DNA of 64,000 nt from Microbacterium sp. GTDB lineage: Bacteria; Actinomycetota; Actinomycetes; Actinomycetales; Microbacteriaceae. Where the stretch lies: contig JAFKIL010000001.1 of NCBI GenBank assembly GCA_017306415.1, positions 186,001 through 250,000 of the forward strand, read 5' to 3'. Each line of letters begins with the position of its first letter. Within the stretch, counting starts at the first letter, position 1. The notes beneath the pieces were generated by a model. It was not told the DNA's origin and did no database searches. It saw only the letters and a list, made by a program, of their open reading frames with translations. A program made the translations under genes and the position numbers. Of the stretch, positions 50,079-57,812 are shown one piece after another.

Positions 50079-50915
50079 ATGCAGCACCTCCTCGAGGCGA
50101 TCTTCCTCGGATTCGTCCAGGGTCTCACCGAGTTCCTCCCGGTGTCCTCGAGCGCCCATCTGCGCATCGTCGGCGCCTTCCTCCCCGACGCGGGCGACCC
50201 GGGAGCCGCGTTCACGGCGATCACCCAGATCGGCACGGAGGCGGCGGTCGTCGTCTTCTTCTGGAGGGACATCGTCCGGATCGTCGTCCAGTGGTTCCGC
50301 GCCCTGCTCGGGCGGATTCCGCGCAACGATCCCGACGCGCGGATCGGCTGGCTGATCATCATCGGGACGATTCCGATCGGCGTCCTCGGATTCCTCTTCC
50401 AGAGCACCATCGAGACGACGTTCCGGTCGCTGTGGATCATCGCGGCGACTCTGATCCTGTTCGGCGTCATCCTCGGCATCGCCGATCTCATCGGCAGCCG
50501 GCGCCGTGAGCTGAAGGATCTCACCGTCGGGCACGGCATCGTGTTCGGTCTGGCGCAGTCGCTCGCGCTGATTCCGGGGGTGTCGCGATCGGGCGGCACC
50601 ATCACGGCGGGTCTCCTGCTGGGCTACACGCGGGAGGCCGCCGCCCGCTACGCGTTCCTGCTGGCGATCCCCGCCGTGTTCGCGAGCGGGTTCTTCGAGC
50701 TCTACAAGACCGTCAAGGGCCCCTCGCACCACGAGGTCTTCAGCATGGGGGAGACCGCGGTGGCGACCGTGGTCGCCTTCGTGGTCGGCCTGGCCGTGAT
50801 CGCCTTCTTCATGCGCTGGATCTCACGGCACAGCTTCCTGCCGTTCGTCGTGTATCGCGTCGCGCTCGGAGCCGCACTGCTCGTGCTGCTGAGCACGGGC
50901 GTGATCCAGCCCTGA
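50079..50915 (+). CDS. uppP: Undecaprenyl-diphosphatase UppP (BacA)
   Basis: 278-aa membrane phosphatase that recycles the cell-wall lipid carrier: C55-PP to C55-P. The two signature regions are intact: [18 protein letters not shown] (residues 8-25, with the catalytic Glu) and [15 protein letters not shown] with the conserved Arg. Eight or so helices. Overproduction gives bacitracin resistance. ATG 50079 has a GAAAGG Shine-Dalgarno. Confidence 0.96.
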   Translation: MQHLLEAIFLGFVQGLTEFLPVSSSAHLRIVGAFLPDAGDPGAAFTAITQIGTEAAVVVFFWRDIVRIVVQWFRALLGRIPRNDPDARIGWLIIIGTIPIGVLGFLFQSTIETTFRSLWIIAATLILFGVILGIADLIGSRRRELKDLTVGHGIVFGLAQSLALIPGVSRSGGTITAGLLLGYTREAAARYAFLLAIPAVFASGFFELYKTVKGPSHHEVFSMGETAVATVVAFVVGLAVIAFFMRWISRHSFLPFVVYRVALGAALLVLLSTGVIQP

Positions 50916-50932
50916 CGCCCGTCCGTCGTCAG
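50912..50932. terminator. Hairpin uniting uppP and PAC2 stop codons
   Basis: CTGACG (50912-50917) pairs with CGTCAG (50927-50932) around a 9-nt loop. The TGA stops of the two convergent genes lie opposite each other in the stem. Confidence 0.45.
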
Positions 50933-51792
50933 CGACGCGGGTCGTCCCGGCCCGGCTTGTTCGGTCCGTCGCCGCCCCGCCGCAGGTAGCGCTCGAACTC
51001 CCGCGCGATGGCGTCGCCGGACGCGTCGGGGGAGTCCCACGTGTCGCGGGTCGCCTCGAGCTGCCGGATGTACTCCGTCATCTCCTCGTCATCCGCCGCC
51101 GCGGCGTCGATGGATGCCTCCCAGGCGGCGGATTCCGCGGCCAGGTCACCGCGAGGGACGCGCGCACCGGTGAGGTCCTCGAGGCGGTCCAGGAGTGCGA
51201 GGGTCGCCTTGGGCGACGGCGTGTGCCCGGCCACGTAGTGCGGAACGCTCGCCCAGAGGCTCGCTGTCGGGATACCGGCGACGTCGGCGGCCGCCGACAG
51301 CACGCTCAGGATTCCCACGGGCCCCTCGTAGCTGCTGCGCTCGAGCTCGAGCGCCGTGCGGATCTGGTCGTTCTCGCTCCCCGCGAAGACCGAGATGGGA
51401 CGCGTGTGGGGCACGTCGGACATCATCGAGCCCAGGGAGACGATGCCGGTGAGGTCCTCGCGGAGCATGACATCGACGAACTCAGCCGCGAACGCCTGCC
51501 ATGCACGGGCGGGCTCGACGCCCGCGAGCAGCCACAGCTGGGTGCCGCGCGCGTGGCGTACGGGCCGGTACAGCGTGGCCTCGGGCCAGCGCAGCGTCCT
51601 CCGGCCTTCGACATCCGATTCGATGTGGGGGCGCGTGTACTGATAGTCGAAGTACAGCTCGGGGTCGATCGAGAACACGGGCTCATAGGCGCCGTTCGCG
51701 CGCAGCAGTGCGATCGCGGCGGAGGCTGCCTCGCCCGCGTCGTTCCACCCGTCGAACGCCGTGACGAGAACGCGACGACCGAGTCCGTCCAC
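50929..51792 (-). CDS. PAC2-family protein
   Basis: 287-aa cytoplasmic protein of the PAC2 family, named for proteasome assembly chaperone 2. Bacterial members lie near proteasome or pafBC genes but have no proven function. Typical segments: VTAFDGWNDAGEAASAA at the start and WASVPHYVAGHTPSPKATLALL later. GTG 51790-51792 is chosen for the GGAGGGAG Shine-Dalgarno; the frame is open upstream antisense to the HAD gene. A charged C-terminus (YLRRGGDGPNKPGRDDPRR) ends it. Confidence 0.87.
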   Translation of the reverse strand: MDGLGRRVLVTAFDGWNDAGEAASAAIALLRANGAYEPVFSIDPELYFDYQYTRPHIESDVEGRRTLRWPEATLYRPVRHARGTQLWLLAGVEPARAWQAFAAEFVDVMLREDLTGIVSLGSMMSDVPHTRPISVFAGSENDQIRTALELERSSYEGPVGILSVLSAAADVAGIPTASLWASVPHYVAGHTPSPKATLALLDRLEDLTGARVPRGDLAAESAAWEASIDAAAADDEEMTEYIRQLEATRDTWDSPDASGDAIAREFERYLRRGGDGPNKPGRDDPRR

Positions 51793-51891
51793 TCGAGCTC
51801 CCTCCGCCCGCCCACGCGGGATCCATCCAGAATAGGCGCCATCGGGTTCCCGGGGGTCGTCGACGCGGGCGGGGCGCGCAGGCCGCCTCGG

Positions 51892-51897
51892 TAGCAT
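51892..51897 (+). promoter_or_regulatory. -10 hexamer TAGCAT for the HAD hydrolase gene
   Basis: TAGCAT-GGTGCA-GTG 51904, no Shine-Dalgarno in the gap. This would also drive trmI, whose gene overlaps. Confidence 0.5.
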
Positions 51898-51903
51898 GGT
51901 GCA

Positions 51904-52596
51904 GTGACCCACCCCCTCCCTGCCGCCGTCCTCTGGGACATGGACGGAACCCTCGTCGACACGGAACCGTACTGGATGGCGGCGGAGACGCCGCTGGTCG
52001 AGGAGTTCGGCGGCTCGTGGTCGCACGAGCAGGCGCTGCGACTGGTGGGGCTGGGCCTGGAGGACTCCGCGCGCATCTTCCAGGATGCGGGCGTGCGCAT
52101 GAGCGTGGATGCGATCATCGACCGCCTGACGGATGACGTCATGACCGCGCTCTCCCACGACGGCGTGCCGTTCCGTCCCGGTGCGCGCGAGCTCCTGCGC
52201 AGTCTGCGAGCCGCGGGGGTGAAGACGGGCCTGGTCACCATGTCCATGCGCCGAATGGCCGACACCGTGGTCGACCTCATCGACTTCGACGCGTTCGACG
52301 TCGTCATCGCCGGCGACGATGCGACCCGCCCGAAGCCGTTCCCGGACCCCTACCTCCAGGCATGCGACGCCCTGGGTGTCGTTCCCGCCGACACCGTCGC
52401 CATCGAGGACTCGCCCAACGGCATCCGCTCGGCGGTCGCGTCCGGCGCCGTCGTTCTCGGCGTCCCGCTGATGGTGTCGCTCACCGGCACGGGTGCGCAC
52501 GGACTGTGGCCCTCCCTCGCCGACCGCACCGCGGAAGACGTCGCCGGCTTCCATGCGCAGCACCGCGATCGGGCGCGGGCTGGAGGGTCGCGATGA
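51904..52596 (+). CDS. HAD-family hydrolase (beta-phosphoglucomutase/CbbY-like)
   Basis: 230 aa. HAD motif I WDMDGTLVDTEPYW (nucleophile Asp near residue 12), a helical cap, motif II TMSMRR, motif III KPFPDPY and motif IV IEDSPNGIRSA. A sugar- or nucleotide-phosphate phosphatase or mutase is likely. GTG 51904 is probably leaderless; its stop overlaps the trmI ATG. Confidence 0.88.
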   Translation: MTHPLPAAVLWDMDGTLVDTEPYWMAAETPLVEEFGGSWSHEQALRLVGLGLEDSARIFQDAGVRMSVDAIIDRLTDDVMTALSHDGVPFRPGARELLRSLRAAGVKTGLVTMSMRRMADTVVDLIDFDAFDVVIAGDDATRPKPFPDPYLQACDALGVVPADTVAIEDSPNGIRSAVASGAVVLGVPLMVSLTGTGAHGLWPSLADRTAEDVAGFHAQHRDRARAGGSR

Positions 52597-53624
52597 CGGA
52601 CGTGGACCAGCGGCCCAGCGGACTGTTCCGGCTCGGTGACCGCGTGCAGCTGACCGGTCCCAAGGGCCGGCTCCACACCATCACGCTGCGAGAGGGCGGC
52701 GAACTCCACACGCACCACGGTGTCCTGCGGCACGAGGCGATCGTGGGACAGGCGGACGGTTCGGTCGTCGTGAACAGCGGCGGCTCCGAGTACCTGGCGC
52801 TGCGCCCCCTGCTGCGTGATTTCGTCATGTCGATGCCGCGCGGCGCGGCGATCGTGTACCCGAAGGACGCCGCGCAGATCGTCGCGCAGGCCGACGTGTT
52901 CCCGGGCGCCGTCGTGGTGGAGGCCGGGGTCGGGTCGGGAGCCCTCGCTCTCTGGCTCCTCCGCGCGGTGGGTCCCCGGGGCCGCCTCCTGTCGTTCGAA
53001 CGACGCGAGGAGTTCGCGGACGTCGCGTGGGCGAACGTCACCACGTTCCTCGGTGCGAGCCCGGAGAACTGGAGCATCGAGCTCGGCGACCTCGCGGTCG
53101 CACTGCCGGCGACGGTCCCGGCCGGGTCCGTGGATCGCGTCGTGCTGGACATGCTCGCGCCGTGGGAGTGCATCGACGTCGTCGCCGACGCGCTCACGCC
53201 TGGGGGTGTGGTGATCTGCTACGTCGCAACCGCCACGCAGCTGAGCCGCGTCGCCGAGTACCTGCGGGGCACCGGCCTGTTCACCGAGCCCGAGGCCAAC
53301 GAGACGATGGTGCGCGGCTGGCACGTCGAAGGCCTCGCGGTGCGCCCCGACCACCGCATGGTCGCCCACACCGGGTTCCTCATCTCGGCCCGCAGACTCG
53401 CGCCGGGAGCGATGCCGCCCGACGTGCGCAAGCGCGCCGTCCGCAAGACCGCCTATGGAGACGACGACGTCGAGCAGTGGACTCCGGGAGCGGTCGGCGA
53501 CCGTGAGATCACCGACAAGAACCTGCGCAAGCGCGTCCGGGAGGCCGAACGCGCGGCGGAGGGTGCGCGCCTCGCGGCGGAAGGGCTCTCGGGCGCGTCG
53601 GGTGACGCGGATCCGACAGCCTAG
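52593..53624 (+). CDS. trmI: tRNA (adenine-58-N1)-methyltransferase TrmI
   Basis: 343-aa Rossmann methyltransferase that makes m1A58 in the tRNA T-loop. The SAM site is VVEAGVGSGALALWL (about residues 110-124); N-terminal RVQLTGPKGRLHTITL and YPKDAAQIV are TrmI marks. A basic C-terminal extension follows. ATG 52593 overlaps the HAD stop. In many Actinobacteria trmI stands at the left edge of the Pup-proteasome locus; here it is followed directly by the FKBP gene. Its TAG stop is part of the next -10. Confidence 0.93.
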   Translation: MTDVDQRPSGLFRLGDRVQLTGPKGRLHTITLREGGELHTHHGVLRHEAIVGQADGSVVVNSGGSEYLALRPLLRDFVMSMPRGAAIVYPKDAAQIVAQADVFPGAVVVEAGVGSGALALWLLRAVGPRGRLLSFERREEFADVAWANVTTFLGASPENWSIELGDLAVALPATVPAGSVDRVVLDMLAPWECIDVVADALTPGGVVICYVATATQLSRVAEYLRGTGLFTEPEANETMVRGWHVEGLAVRPDHRMVAHTGFLISARRLAPGAMPPDVRKRAVRKTAYGDDDVEQWTPGAVGDREITDKNLRKRVREAERAAEGARLAAEGLSGASGDADPTA

Positions 53625-53627
53625 ACT
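53622..53627 (+). promoter_or_regulatory. -10 hexamer TAGACT for the FKBP lipoprotein
   Basis: TAGACT-GATCCG-GTG 53634. TAG 53622-53624 is the trmI stop codon. Confidence 0.5.
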
Positions 53628-53633
53628 GATCCG

Positions 53634-54593
53634 GTGCGTAAACTCCCCGCTGTCATCGCGGTCCTCGGCCTCGCCGCCGTCGCCCTCGTGGGTTGCTCCT
53701 CGGGGTCGGGTGCGTCCGCATCGTGCTCTCGGCCGACCGACACGTCCTCGGCGACGATGGACCTGATCTCGGTCAGCGGCCCGACCGACGCGAAGCCGAC
53801 GGTGACGGTGCACACACCCCTGCACGCGACGTCGACGCAGTTCGCGGACGTGAAGACCGGGAAGGGCGTCGTGCCCATCACGACCGGCAAGCAGCTGGTG
53901 GTCCTCGATGTCAGCCTCACGAGTGCGACGACAGGCAAGACCATCGTGACGACGGCGTACGACGGATCCGACAGCACGGTGCTCTCGGTATCGCAGTGGT
54001 CGAAGTCGTTCCCCGGGTTCCGGAAGGCCCTGCAGTGCGCGACCGCCGGCACGCGGATCGCCCTCGCCGTCGCGCCTGACGGCATAGAGTCGCAGGCGGC
54101 GCAGAGCCTGTCGCTCGGCAAGGACGACTCGGTCGTCGCCGTCCTCGACGTCCGCAAGGTCTATCTCGCGGCGGCGAACGGCGCGCTCGTCTACAACTCC
54201 GGCTGGGGTCTGCCCGCCGTCGTGCGCGCGCCGAACGGCCGCCCCGGCGTCGTGGTGCCCGACAGCCCGGCGCCGCAGAACCTGACCGTGCAGGTCCTCA
54301 AGAGCGGTGACGGCCAGAAGGTGACCGGTGAGCGACCCGTGCGGCTGCACTACACGGTCGTCAACTGGACCGACAAGTCGGTGGCGAGCACCACGTGGGA
54401 CGGCGATCCGCCGTCGGTCACCCTCTCGTCGATGTCCAAGGGCTTCCAGGACGCGGTGAAGGGCCAGCGCGTCGGATCGCAGATCATGGCGATCGTCCCC
54501 AAGTCCGATGGCACGCAGGGCGTCGATGACACGCAGATCGTGGTCATCGACATCCTCGGCATCGATGCTCCGGGAGTCGCTGCATCGCAGTGA
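53634..54593 (+). CDS. FKBP-type peptidyl-prolyl isomerase lipoprotein
   Basis: 319 aa. Signal peptide with lipobox LVGC (Cys about residue 21), then a Ser-rich stretch. A C-terminal FKBP-like domain (about 220-315) reads VRLHYTVVNWTDKSVASTTWDG and SKGFQDAVKGQRVGSQIMAIV; a degenerate FKBP-like half precedes it. Probably a foldase at the outer face of the membrane. In related genomes it often lies between pafA and pafB; pafB follows here but pafA is missing. Confidence 0.87.
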   Translation: MRKLPAVIAVLGLAAVALVGCSSGSGASASCSRPTDTSSATMDLISVSGPTDAKPTVTVHTPLHATSTQFADVKTGKGVVPITTGKQLVVLDVSLTSATTGKTIVTTAYDGSDSTVLSVSQWSKSFPGFRKALQCATAGTRIALAVAPDGIESQAAQSLSLGKDDSVVAVLDVRKVYLAAANGALVYNSGWGLPAVVRAPNGRPGVVVPDSPAPQNLTVQVLKSGDGQKVTGERPVRLHYTVVNWTDKSVASTTWDGDPPSVTLSSMSKGFQDAVKGQRVGSQIMAIVPKSDGTQGVDDTQIVVIDILGIDAPGVAASQ

Positions 54594-54646
54594 CAGGCGT
54601 TCGCTCCGAGCCGAACGGATGCCGCGGGCGGCGACGTGCGCGCCCC

Positions 54647-54652
54647 TAGGAT
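54647..54652 (+). promoter_or_regulatory. -10 hexamer TAGGAT for pafB
   Basis: TAGGAT-GGGGGTC-GTG 54660. Sets the pafB start at 54660 and heads the pafB-pafC unit. Confidence 0.5.
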
Positions 54653-54659
54653 GGGGGTC

Positions 54660-55688
54660 GTGTCCGCCAACGCCGCATCGGGAAGCCCTGCGAAGGGCAG
54701 CTCGCGGGGTGCGCCCGAGGAGCGGCTCGTGAATCTCGTCGTGGCCCTCATGGCGACCGAGCAGGGGCTCACGAAGGACACCATCCTCAGCTCTGTGGCC
54801 GGGTACCGCGAGCAGTCCGAGGCCGGCGCATCCAAGGACGCCCTCGAGAAGATGTTCGAGCGCGACAAGGAGAGCCTGCGCGGGCTGGGCGTTCCGATCG
54901 AGACGATCGGGGACTACACCGACCCCGACGACCTGCGCGAGGCGCGCTATCGGGTCCCGACTGCGGAGTACGCGCTGCCCGCCGACATCGAGTTCACACC
55001 CGCCGAGATCGCGCTGCTGAACGTGGCAGGCGGCGTCTGGAGTCAGAGTTCGCTCTCGGCCCAGGCACGCAGCGGACTGCGGAAGATCCGGGCGCTCGGA
55101 ATCGCGGTCGACGAACCGATCATCGGCTACTCGCCACGGATCAGTCTGCGCGAGCCGTCATTCGCCGCCCTTCAGTCCGCGATCGAGCAGAGCCGCGTGG
55201 TCACGTTCCCGTATTTGAAGCCGGGGGAGCAGGCGGCGCGCGTCCGGCGCATCCGCCCGCTGGCGCTCGTCGAGTACGAAGCGCGCTGGCACGTCTACGG
55301 CATCGACGTCGCGATCGGCGCCGACCGCACGTTCCTGCTGTCCCGTATCGTCGGGGATGTCGTCATCAGCCGCGAGTCTTTCGAGCCCACGCTCCGCGAC
55401 GGGGCGGGGGAGCGCGCGCTGGCCGGGTTGCGGGATGTGGCGGCGCGCAACAGCGCCCTCCTCGAGGTCAACCCCGGTAGCGAGGCCTCGCTCCGGCTCA
55501 ACCGCAGGGCGACGCCGGCCGAGCAGGGGATCAGAGTGCCGTTCGTCGATGTGCACGTCTTCGCCGACGAACTCGCGTCCTACGGGCCGGAGGTGCGGGT
55601 CGTCGAGCCGGCGGAGCTGCGGGTCGAGGTGGTGCGGCGGCTCGAGGCCGCGCTGGGCACCCACACCGGATCGGGGAGCGGCCGATGA
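54660..55688 (+). CDS. pafB: WYL-domain transcription regulator PafB
   Basis: 342 aa from GTG 54660. An N-terminal winged-helix region (EERLVNLVVALMATEQGLTKDTIL) is followed by a WYL domain (about residues 150-230; PYLKPGEQAARVRRIRPLALVEYEARWHVYGID) and a WCX tail. With PafC it forms the heterodimer that activates DNA-damage genes independently of RecA/LexA in mycobacteria. Stop overlaps pafC (ATGA). A longer frame from 54636 would run through the promoter. Confidence 0.92.
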   Translation: MSANAASGSPAKGSSRGAPEERLVNLVVALMATEQGLTKDTILSSVAGYREQSEAGASKDALEKMFERDKESLRGLGVPIETIGDYTDPDDLREARYRVPTAEYALPADIEFTPAEIALLNVAGGVWSQSSLSAQARSGLRKIRALGIAVDEPIIGYSPRISLREPSFAALQSAIEQSRVVTFPYLKPGEQAARVRRIRPLALVEYEARWHVYGIDVAIGADRTFLLSRIVGDVVISRESFEPTLRDGAGERALAGLRDVAARNSALLEVNPGSEASLRLNRRATPAEQGIRVPFVDVHVFADELASYGPEVRVVEPAELRVEVVRRLEAALGTHTGSGSGR

Positions 55689-56647
55689 GCGCCGGGCGCC
55701 CCGTGCTGGCGACGGATCGAGCGGCGCTGATGCTGCAGCTTGTGCCCTATCTGATCGGCAAGGGCGAGGTGTCGGTCGCGGAGGCGGCAGACGAGTTCGA
55801 TGTGACGCCGGCCCAGATGCGGGGGATGGTCGAGAAGCTGACCGTCATCGGCCTGCCCGGCGAGGGTGGCTTCTGGCAACTGCCGAACGACCTCTTCGAC
55901 ATCGACTGGGATCTCCTGGACGAGCGCGACCTCATCGTCATCACGAACTCGGTCGGCTTGGAGCGCGCACCGCGGCTCACGGCCCGCGAGGCCGCTGCAC
56001 TCCTCGCCGGTCTGCAGCTCGCGCGATCCCTCCCGGGCGTAGAGGAGGGTGGGGTCATTTCGGGGCTGCTCGCGAAGCTCGCCCGCGGTGCATCGAGTGC
56101 GCCGGCCGACGTCATCGTCGCGCCGGCGCCTGTCGACGATGTCCGCATCGCCGTCGACACCGCCCTTCAGAGGGGCGTCGCGGTCTCCTTCACCTATCGC
56201 GCGCCGGATGCCGCACCGACCACCCGGACGGTCGATCCCGTGAAGGTGCACATCGCGAACGGCCAGTGGTATCTGCAGGGCTGGTGCCACCTCCGCAAGG
56301 CGATGCGCACGTTCCACCTCGACCGTGTCAGCGACCCCGTGCTGACCGACATCCCCATCGCGCATGGCGAAGAGCCCGTCCCCGGACTGTTCGAGCCGAG
56401 CGAGCACGACATCGTCGTGCGCATGCGCTATGCCCCGTCGGTCGCGACCCTGCTCGGGGATTACCTCGACCGTGCGGACGTGCAGACCGAGGACGGCGTG
56501 TCGATCGCGACCATGCGGATCGCGGACGAGCAGAGCCTCAAGAGGCTGGCGGCTCGTCTCGGCGGCGACGTCGAGATCCTCGAACCGCTCGCCGCACGCC
56601 GCGCAGCCGAGGAGTGGGCACGGGCCGGGCTCGCGCAGTACGCCTGA
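55685..56647 (+). CDS. pafC: WYL-domain transcription regulator PafC
   Basis: 320-aa partner of PafB with the same plan: helix-turn-helix (VAEAADEFDVTPAQMRGMVEKL), WYL domain (VSFTYRAPDAAPTTRTVDPVKVHIANGQWYLQGWC) and C-terminal WCX. The overlap with pafB suggests equal synthesis. The pair is retained although no pup, dop, pafA, mpa or prcBA gene is at this locus. Confidence 0.93.
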   Translation: MSAGRPVLATDRAALMLQLVPYLIGKGEVSVAEAADEFDVTPAQMRGMVEKLTVIGLPGEGGFWQLPNDLFDIDWDLLDERDLIVITNSVGLERAPRLTAREAAALLAGLQLARSLPGVEEGGVISGLLAKLARGASSAPADVIVAPAPVDDVRIAVDTALQRGVAVSFTYRAPDAAPTTRTVDPVKVHIANGQWYLQGWCHLRKAMRTFHLDRVSDPVLTDIPIAHGEEPVPGLFEPSEHDIVVRMRYAPSVATLLGDYLDRADVQTEDGVSIATMRIADEQSLKRLAARLGGDVEILEPLAARRAAEEWARAGLAQYA

Positions 56648-56723
56648 TCCGGAACCCCGCCTCCCGCCGCATCCCGCCCGACGGGGTTACACTGGGTGCA
56701 CCCGCAAACGGAGGAGTCTTCCC

Positions 56724-56984
56724 ATGCTCGGCAATCTCACAGGGTGGCATTTCCTGGCGCTGCTCGCCATCGTCCTGCTCGTGTTCGGCGCGGCCAAGCT
56801 GCCGGCGCTCGCGAAGAGCATGGGGCAGTCCGCCCGGGTGTTCAAAGGCGAGATGAAGGCGATGAAGGAGGACGACGCGGCGTCCGCGCCGAAGGTGGAG
56901 TCCATCCAGGCTCCGCCGACCGTCGCCCCCGTGTCGACGGAGGCCCCCGTCGCGCGATCCAGTTCCCCTGATACGCACTCCTGA
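56724..56984 (+). CDS. tatA: Sec-independent translocase subunit TatA
   Basis: 86-aa TatA/E protein: one N-terminal transmembrane helix (LTGWHFLALLAIVLLVFG), then the hinge FGAAKLPALAKSMGQS with the conserved Phe-Gly, an amphipathic helix and a disordered tail. ATG 56724 has a GGAGGAG Shine-Dalgarno. With TatC it makes the pore that exports folded proteins with twin-arginine signals. No tatB-like gene is next to it. Confidence 0.94.
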   Translation: MLGNLTGWHFLALLAIVLLVFGAAKLPALAKSMGQSARVFKGEMKAMKEDDAASAPKVESIQAPPTVAPVSTEAPVARSSSPDTHS

Positions 56985-56990
56985 CGGTCC

Positions 56991-57812
56991 GTGACGACCG
57001 CCCGTTCTCCACGTGTCGCCGCGTCGGAGGTACGGCGTGAGAAGCGCATGTCGCTCGGCCAGCACCTGCTGGAGCTGCGCAAGCGACTGATCATCGCTGC
57101 CGCCGGCCTCCTCGTCGGCATGATCATCGCGTTCGTCATCAGCGGACCGGTGATAGATCTGCTGACAGTTCCGATCGCCCAGATCGCGGCCCAGCATGGG
57201 CATGACTACACGAAGCTCAACTTCGACACCGTGACGAGCGGCTTCGACCTGCGGATGCGGATCGCGTTCTCGATCGGTCTCCTCATCTCCGCTCCGGTCT
57301 GGCTCTGGCAGCTCTGGGCCTTCGTGATGCCCGGCCTCACCCGCAAAGAGGTGCGCTACACGATCGGATTCCTCGGGGCGGCGATCCCGCTGTTCGCGGC
57401 AGGGCTCTATGTCGGCTGGCTCATCATGCCGCACATGATCCTGCTCATGGCGGGCTTCGTCCCCGGGGGCGAGGGCGTCGCCCAGTTCTATGGCTACTCG
57501 GCGTACTACGACTTCGTCTTCAAGCTGCTGCTGGTCGTCGGCGTATCGTTCGTGACACCGGTGTTCCTGGTCGCGCTCAACATCGCCGGCGTGATCTCCG
57601 GGCGCGCGATCCTCAGGGGGTGGCGCGTCGCGATCATCGTGATCGCGGTCTTCGCCGCCGCCGCCACCCCGGCCGCCGACATCACGTCGATGCTGCTCCT
57701 CGGCGGCATCCTGTGCGTGCTGTACTTCGCAGCGGCCTTCCTCTCCCTCCTGTTCGATCGCCGCCGGGCGAAGCGTCAACCCGTCCTGCTCCCGCCGGGG
57801 CCCGAGGCGTGA
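56991..57812 (+). CDS. tatC: Sec-independent translocase subunit TatC
   Basis: 273-aa receptor subunit of the Tat system with six helices. Conserved parts: MSLGQHLLELRKRLI at the N-terminus, FVMPGLTRKEVRYTIGF with the Glu-containing loop, and the Pro-rich AATPAADITSMLLLGGI helix near the end. It recognises twin-arginine signals such as that of the phosphoesterase at 31 kb. GTG 56991; its stop overlaps helY. Confidence 0.95.
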   Translation: MTTARSPRVAASEVRREKRMSLGQHLLELRKRLIIAAAGLLVGMIIAFVISGPVIDLLTVPIAQIAAQHGHDYTKLNFDTVTSGFDLRMRIAFSIGLLISAPVWLWQLWAFVMPGLTRKEVRYTIGFLGAAIPLFAAGLYVGWLIMPHMILLMAGFVPGGEGVAQFYGYSAYYDFVFKLLLVVGVSFVTPVFLVALNIAGVISGRAILRGWRVAIIVIAVFAAAATPAADITSMLLLGGILCVLYFAAAFLSLLFDRRRAKRQPVLLPPGPEA

